Positions 6,136 to 7,608 of a stretch of DNA of 7,608 nt are shown here, piece by piece. Position 1 is the first letter of the stretch; the number at the start of each line of letters is the position of its first letter. Source of the DNA: an uncultured Streptococcus sp. (GTDB lineage: Bacteria; Bacillota; Bacilli; Lactobacillales; Streptococcaceae); assembly GCA_902480035.1 (NCBI GenBank), contig CABSRC010000081.1, positions 1-7,608 of the forward strand. Reading direction: 5' to 3'. Both the position numbers and the translations under genes were made by a program. Under the pieces are notes generated by a model. That model worked only from the letters and a program-made list of their open reading frames with translations. It was not told the origin of the DNA and ran no database searches.

Positions 6136-7479
6136 AGTTTACAACAGTTTGAAAGGAAATCACTTCAAGAAATTAACCAGTCTATTGACGTGCCAAAAGG
6201 CATCCCCTTTTGGAAGACTCTTCTACTCTTTTCAGGACCAGGAAGTCTGGTAGCTGTCGGCTATATGGATCCGGGAAACTGGATTACCAGTGTGGTCGGA
6301 GGGGCCCAATACCGCTACCTCCTCTTATCAGTGGTTCTTCTCTCCTCTTTAATCGCCATGCAGTTGCAACAAATGGCTGGGAAATTAGGGATTGTCCATC
6401 GTAAGGACCTGGCCCAAACAACCGCCCATCACTTGCCAAAATGGCTTCGCTATACCCTTTGGATTGTGATCGAGCTTGCCTTGATGGCGACAGATTTGGC
6501 GGAAGTCATCGGATCAGGGATTGCCCTCCACCTTCTTTTTGGCTGGCCCTTGCTCTTTTCCATTCTGATCACCATCTTTGATGTTTTCCTCTTATTGGGC
6601 CTTATGCATCTAGGATTTCGAAAGATCGAGGCCATAGTTTCAACCTTGATCCTTACGATCCTTGCAATTTTTGGCTACTTGGTATTCCTATCCAAACCAG
6701 ATATTGGGGGAATCTTCGCTGGCTTCCTGCCTCAAAAAGAAGTATTGGGAATTGGGCTTCCAAAAGGAAATGAAGCCTTAACCCTGGCTCTTGGAATCAT
6801 CGGAGCAACGGTGATGCCCCACAACCTCTATCTCCACTCTTCCATTTCGCAAACGCGAAAGGTCGATTACAAAGATCCAGCAGATATCAAACGGGCAGTG
6901 CGCTTTATGACCTGGGATTCAAATATTGAATTGAGTTTGGCTTTTGTCGTCAACTCCCTGCTCTTGATTCTTGGAGCGGCCCTCTTCTTTGGTCACGGGG
7001 ATAAGATTGGTGCTTTCTCTAGCATGTACAATGCCCTCAAGGATAACCATATTGCTGGTGCCATCGCTAGTCCTTTCTTGTCCACCCTCTTTGCCATCGC
7101 TTTGTTAGCTAGTGGTCAAAATTCAACCATTACTGGGACCCTAACCGGTCAAATCGTTATGGAAGGTTTCTTGCGATTCAGACTACCACAATGGGTGGTG
7201 CGTCTCATGACTCGGATCATTGCCCTTCTTCCTGTCATCATCGTTGCGATCTTATTTGGTGACCAAGAACATGTCCTCGATGACCTTCTGGTATATTCTC
7301 AAGTCTTCCTATCAGTGGCCCTTCCTTTCTCCATCTTCCCTCTGGTTTATTTCACCTCCAACAAGGAAATCATGGGAGAGCATGTCAATGCGAAATGGAA
7401 TACCTTCTTAGGCTATCTCGTTGCGATTGTCTTAACCATCTTAAATTTCAATTTGATCGTGACAACTTTTATCAAATAA
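6133..7479 (+). CDS. mntH: NRAMP-family proton-coupled Mn2+/Fe2+ importer MntH, 448 aa
   Basis: Inner-membrane importer of divalent transition metals, in bacteria mainly Mn2+, driven by protons. The NRAMP signatures are complete: TM1 contains DPGNW with metal ligands D46 and N49, and TM6 contains GATVMPHNLYLHSS (224-237) with A225 and M228 at the metal site and H230/H235 conserved. The loop-like family motif GQNSTITGTLTGQ lies at 328-340. About eleven hydrophobic helices can be traced from residue 28 to the C-terminus, after a polar cytosolic head of about 25 residues, so the protein is full length. It has its own promoter, divergent from the ABC operon, with candidate operator repeats over the -35. 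A hairpin repeat starts 3 bases after the TAA. Manganese supports oxidative-stress defence in streptococci (known biology); metal preference here is inferred from the family. Confidence 0.95.
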   Translation: MSLQQFERKSLQEINQSIDVPKGIPFWKTLLLFSGPGSLVAVGYMDPGNWITSVVGGAQYRYLLLSVVLLSSLIAMQLQQMAGKLGIVHRKDLAQTTAHHLPKWLRYTLWIVIELALMATDLAEVIGSGIALHLLFGWPLLFSILITIFDVFLLLGLMHLGFRKIEAIVSTLILTILAIFGYLVFLSKPDIGGIFAGFLPQKEVLGIGLPKGNEALTLALGIIGATVMPHNLYLHSSISQTRKVDYKDPADIKRAVRFMTWDSNIELSLAFVVNSLLLILGAALFFGHGDKIGAFSSMYNALKDNHIAGAIASPFLSTLFAIALLASGQNSTITGTLTGQIVMEGFLRFRLPQWVVRLMTRIIALLPVIIVAILFGDQEHVLDDLLVYSQVFLSVALPFSIFPLVYFTSNKEIMGEHVNAKWNTFLGYLVAIVLTILNFNLIVTTFIK

Positions 7480-7482
7480 AGA

Positions 7483-7608
7483 GAGAGTGGGACAGAAATC
7501 GGTAATTCGTTAGAATTCGATTTCATCGTCCCACCTCCGCACAGTTGAGTAGGGCTGTAAAAGCTGATGAAATCAGCGTAGTAGAGCCCACTCAACCACT
7601 GCGTCTTG
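7483..7608 (-). repeat. Streptococcal intergenic hairpin repeat, copy 2 (inverted, reaches window edge)
   Basis: The reverse complement of this 126-bp stretch matches 848-972 along its whole length with 7 mismatches and one indel. The hairpins are retained: GTGGGAC (7487-7493) with GTCCCAC (7528-7534), AAATCG (7496-7501) with CGATTT (7518-7523), AATTC (7504-7508) with GAATT (7513-7517), and TTGAGT-a-GGGCT (7545-7556) with AGCCC-ACTCAA (7585-7595) around GCTGAT-gaa-ATCAGC (7563-7577). It starts 3 bases after the mntH stop and probably extends past the window. The first hairpin may end mntH transcription, although no U-tract follows it. Confidence 0.88.

Noticed and set aside
848..7608. The block between the inverted repeats as a composite transposon
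   Set aside because: There is no transposase or integrase, the repeats are hairpin elements rather than insertion sequences, no target duplication is visible, and the genes look like ordinary streptococcal ones.

Overview
The window looks like the chromosome of a Streptococcus of the mitis/sanguinis type. The evidence is a PepQ fragment of streptococcal type, the overall gene set, AT-leaning codon use, AGGAG ribosome binding sites, TATAAT promoters, and intergenic hairpin repeats with the GAGNNTGGGACARAA signature typical of oral streptococci. The species cannot be fixed from the sequence alone. I see no phage, insertion sequence, CRISPR array, tRNA or rRNA.

Layout, left to right. (1) Positions 1-740 hold the 3' two-thirds of pepQ (Xaa-Pro dipeptidase, + strand), ending at a strong intrinsic terminator (799-824). 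(2) A 125-bp hairpin repeat (848-972) lies between pepQ and the convergent regulator gene. (3) Four genes follow on the minus strand. In order of transcription they are a MacB/LolD-type ABC ATPase (5263-5964), its 907-residue FtsX-type permease (2526-5249), a calcineurin-like metallophosphoesterase (1541-2383) and a YwnA-like Rrf2 regulator (980-1429). The ATPase and permease form one operon with its own promoter and terminator. The phosphoesterase and the Rrf2 gene each have their own promoter. (4) A 168-bp divergent promoter region (5965-6132) separates the ABC operon from mntH. (5) mntH (6133-7479, + strand, GTG start) encodes an NRAMP-family manganese/iron importer. (6) An inverted second copy of the hairpin repeat (7483-7608) follows the mntH stop codon and runs to the window edge.

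The functions are mostly recognisable housekeeping or accessory ones: proline-peptide turnover, transition-metal import, a membrane ABC system of the type often used for efflux or envelope tasks, and a redox- or stress-type regulator. Nothing shows that they form one pathway. Loose links are that NRAMP imports Mn2+, that metallophosphoesterases commonly use Mn2+, and that the ABC operon and mntH share a regulatory region with repeats and a dyad that could bind a common regulator.

I found no clear undescribed system. The most noteworthy points are the near-identical inverted hairpin repeats bracketing a 6.5-kb block, the hairpin signature shared at three gene 3' ends, the possible operators upstream of rrf2 and mntH, and the long coiled-coil insert in the permease.
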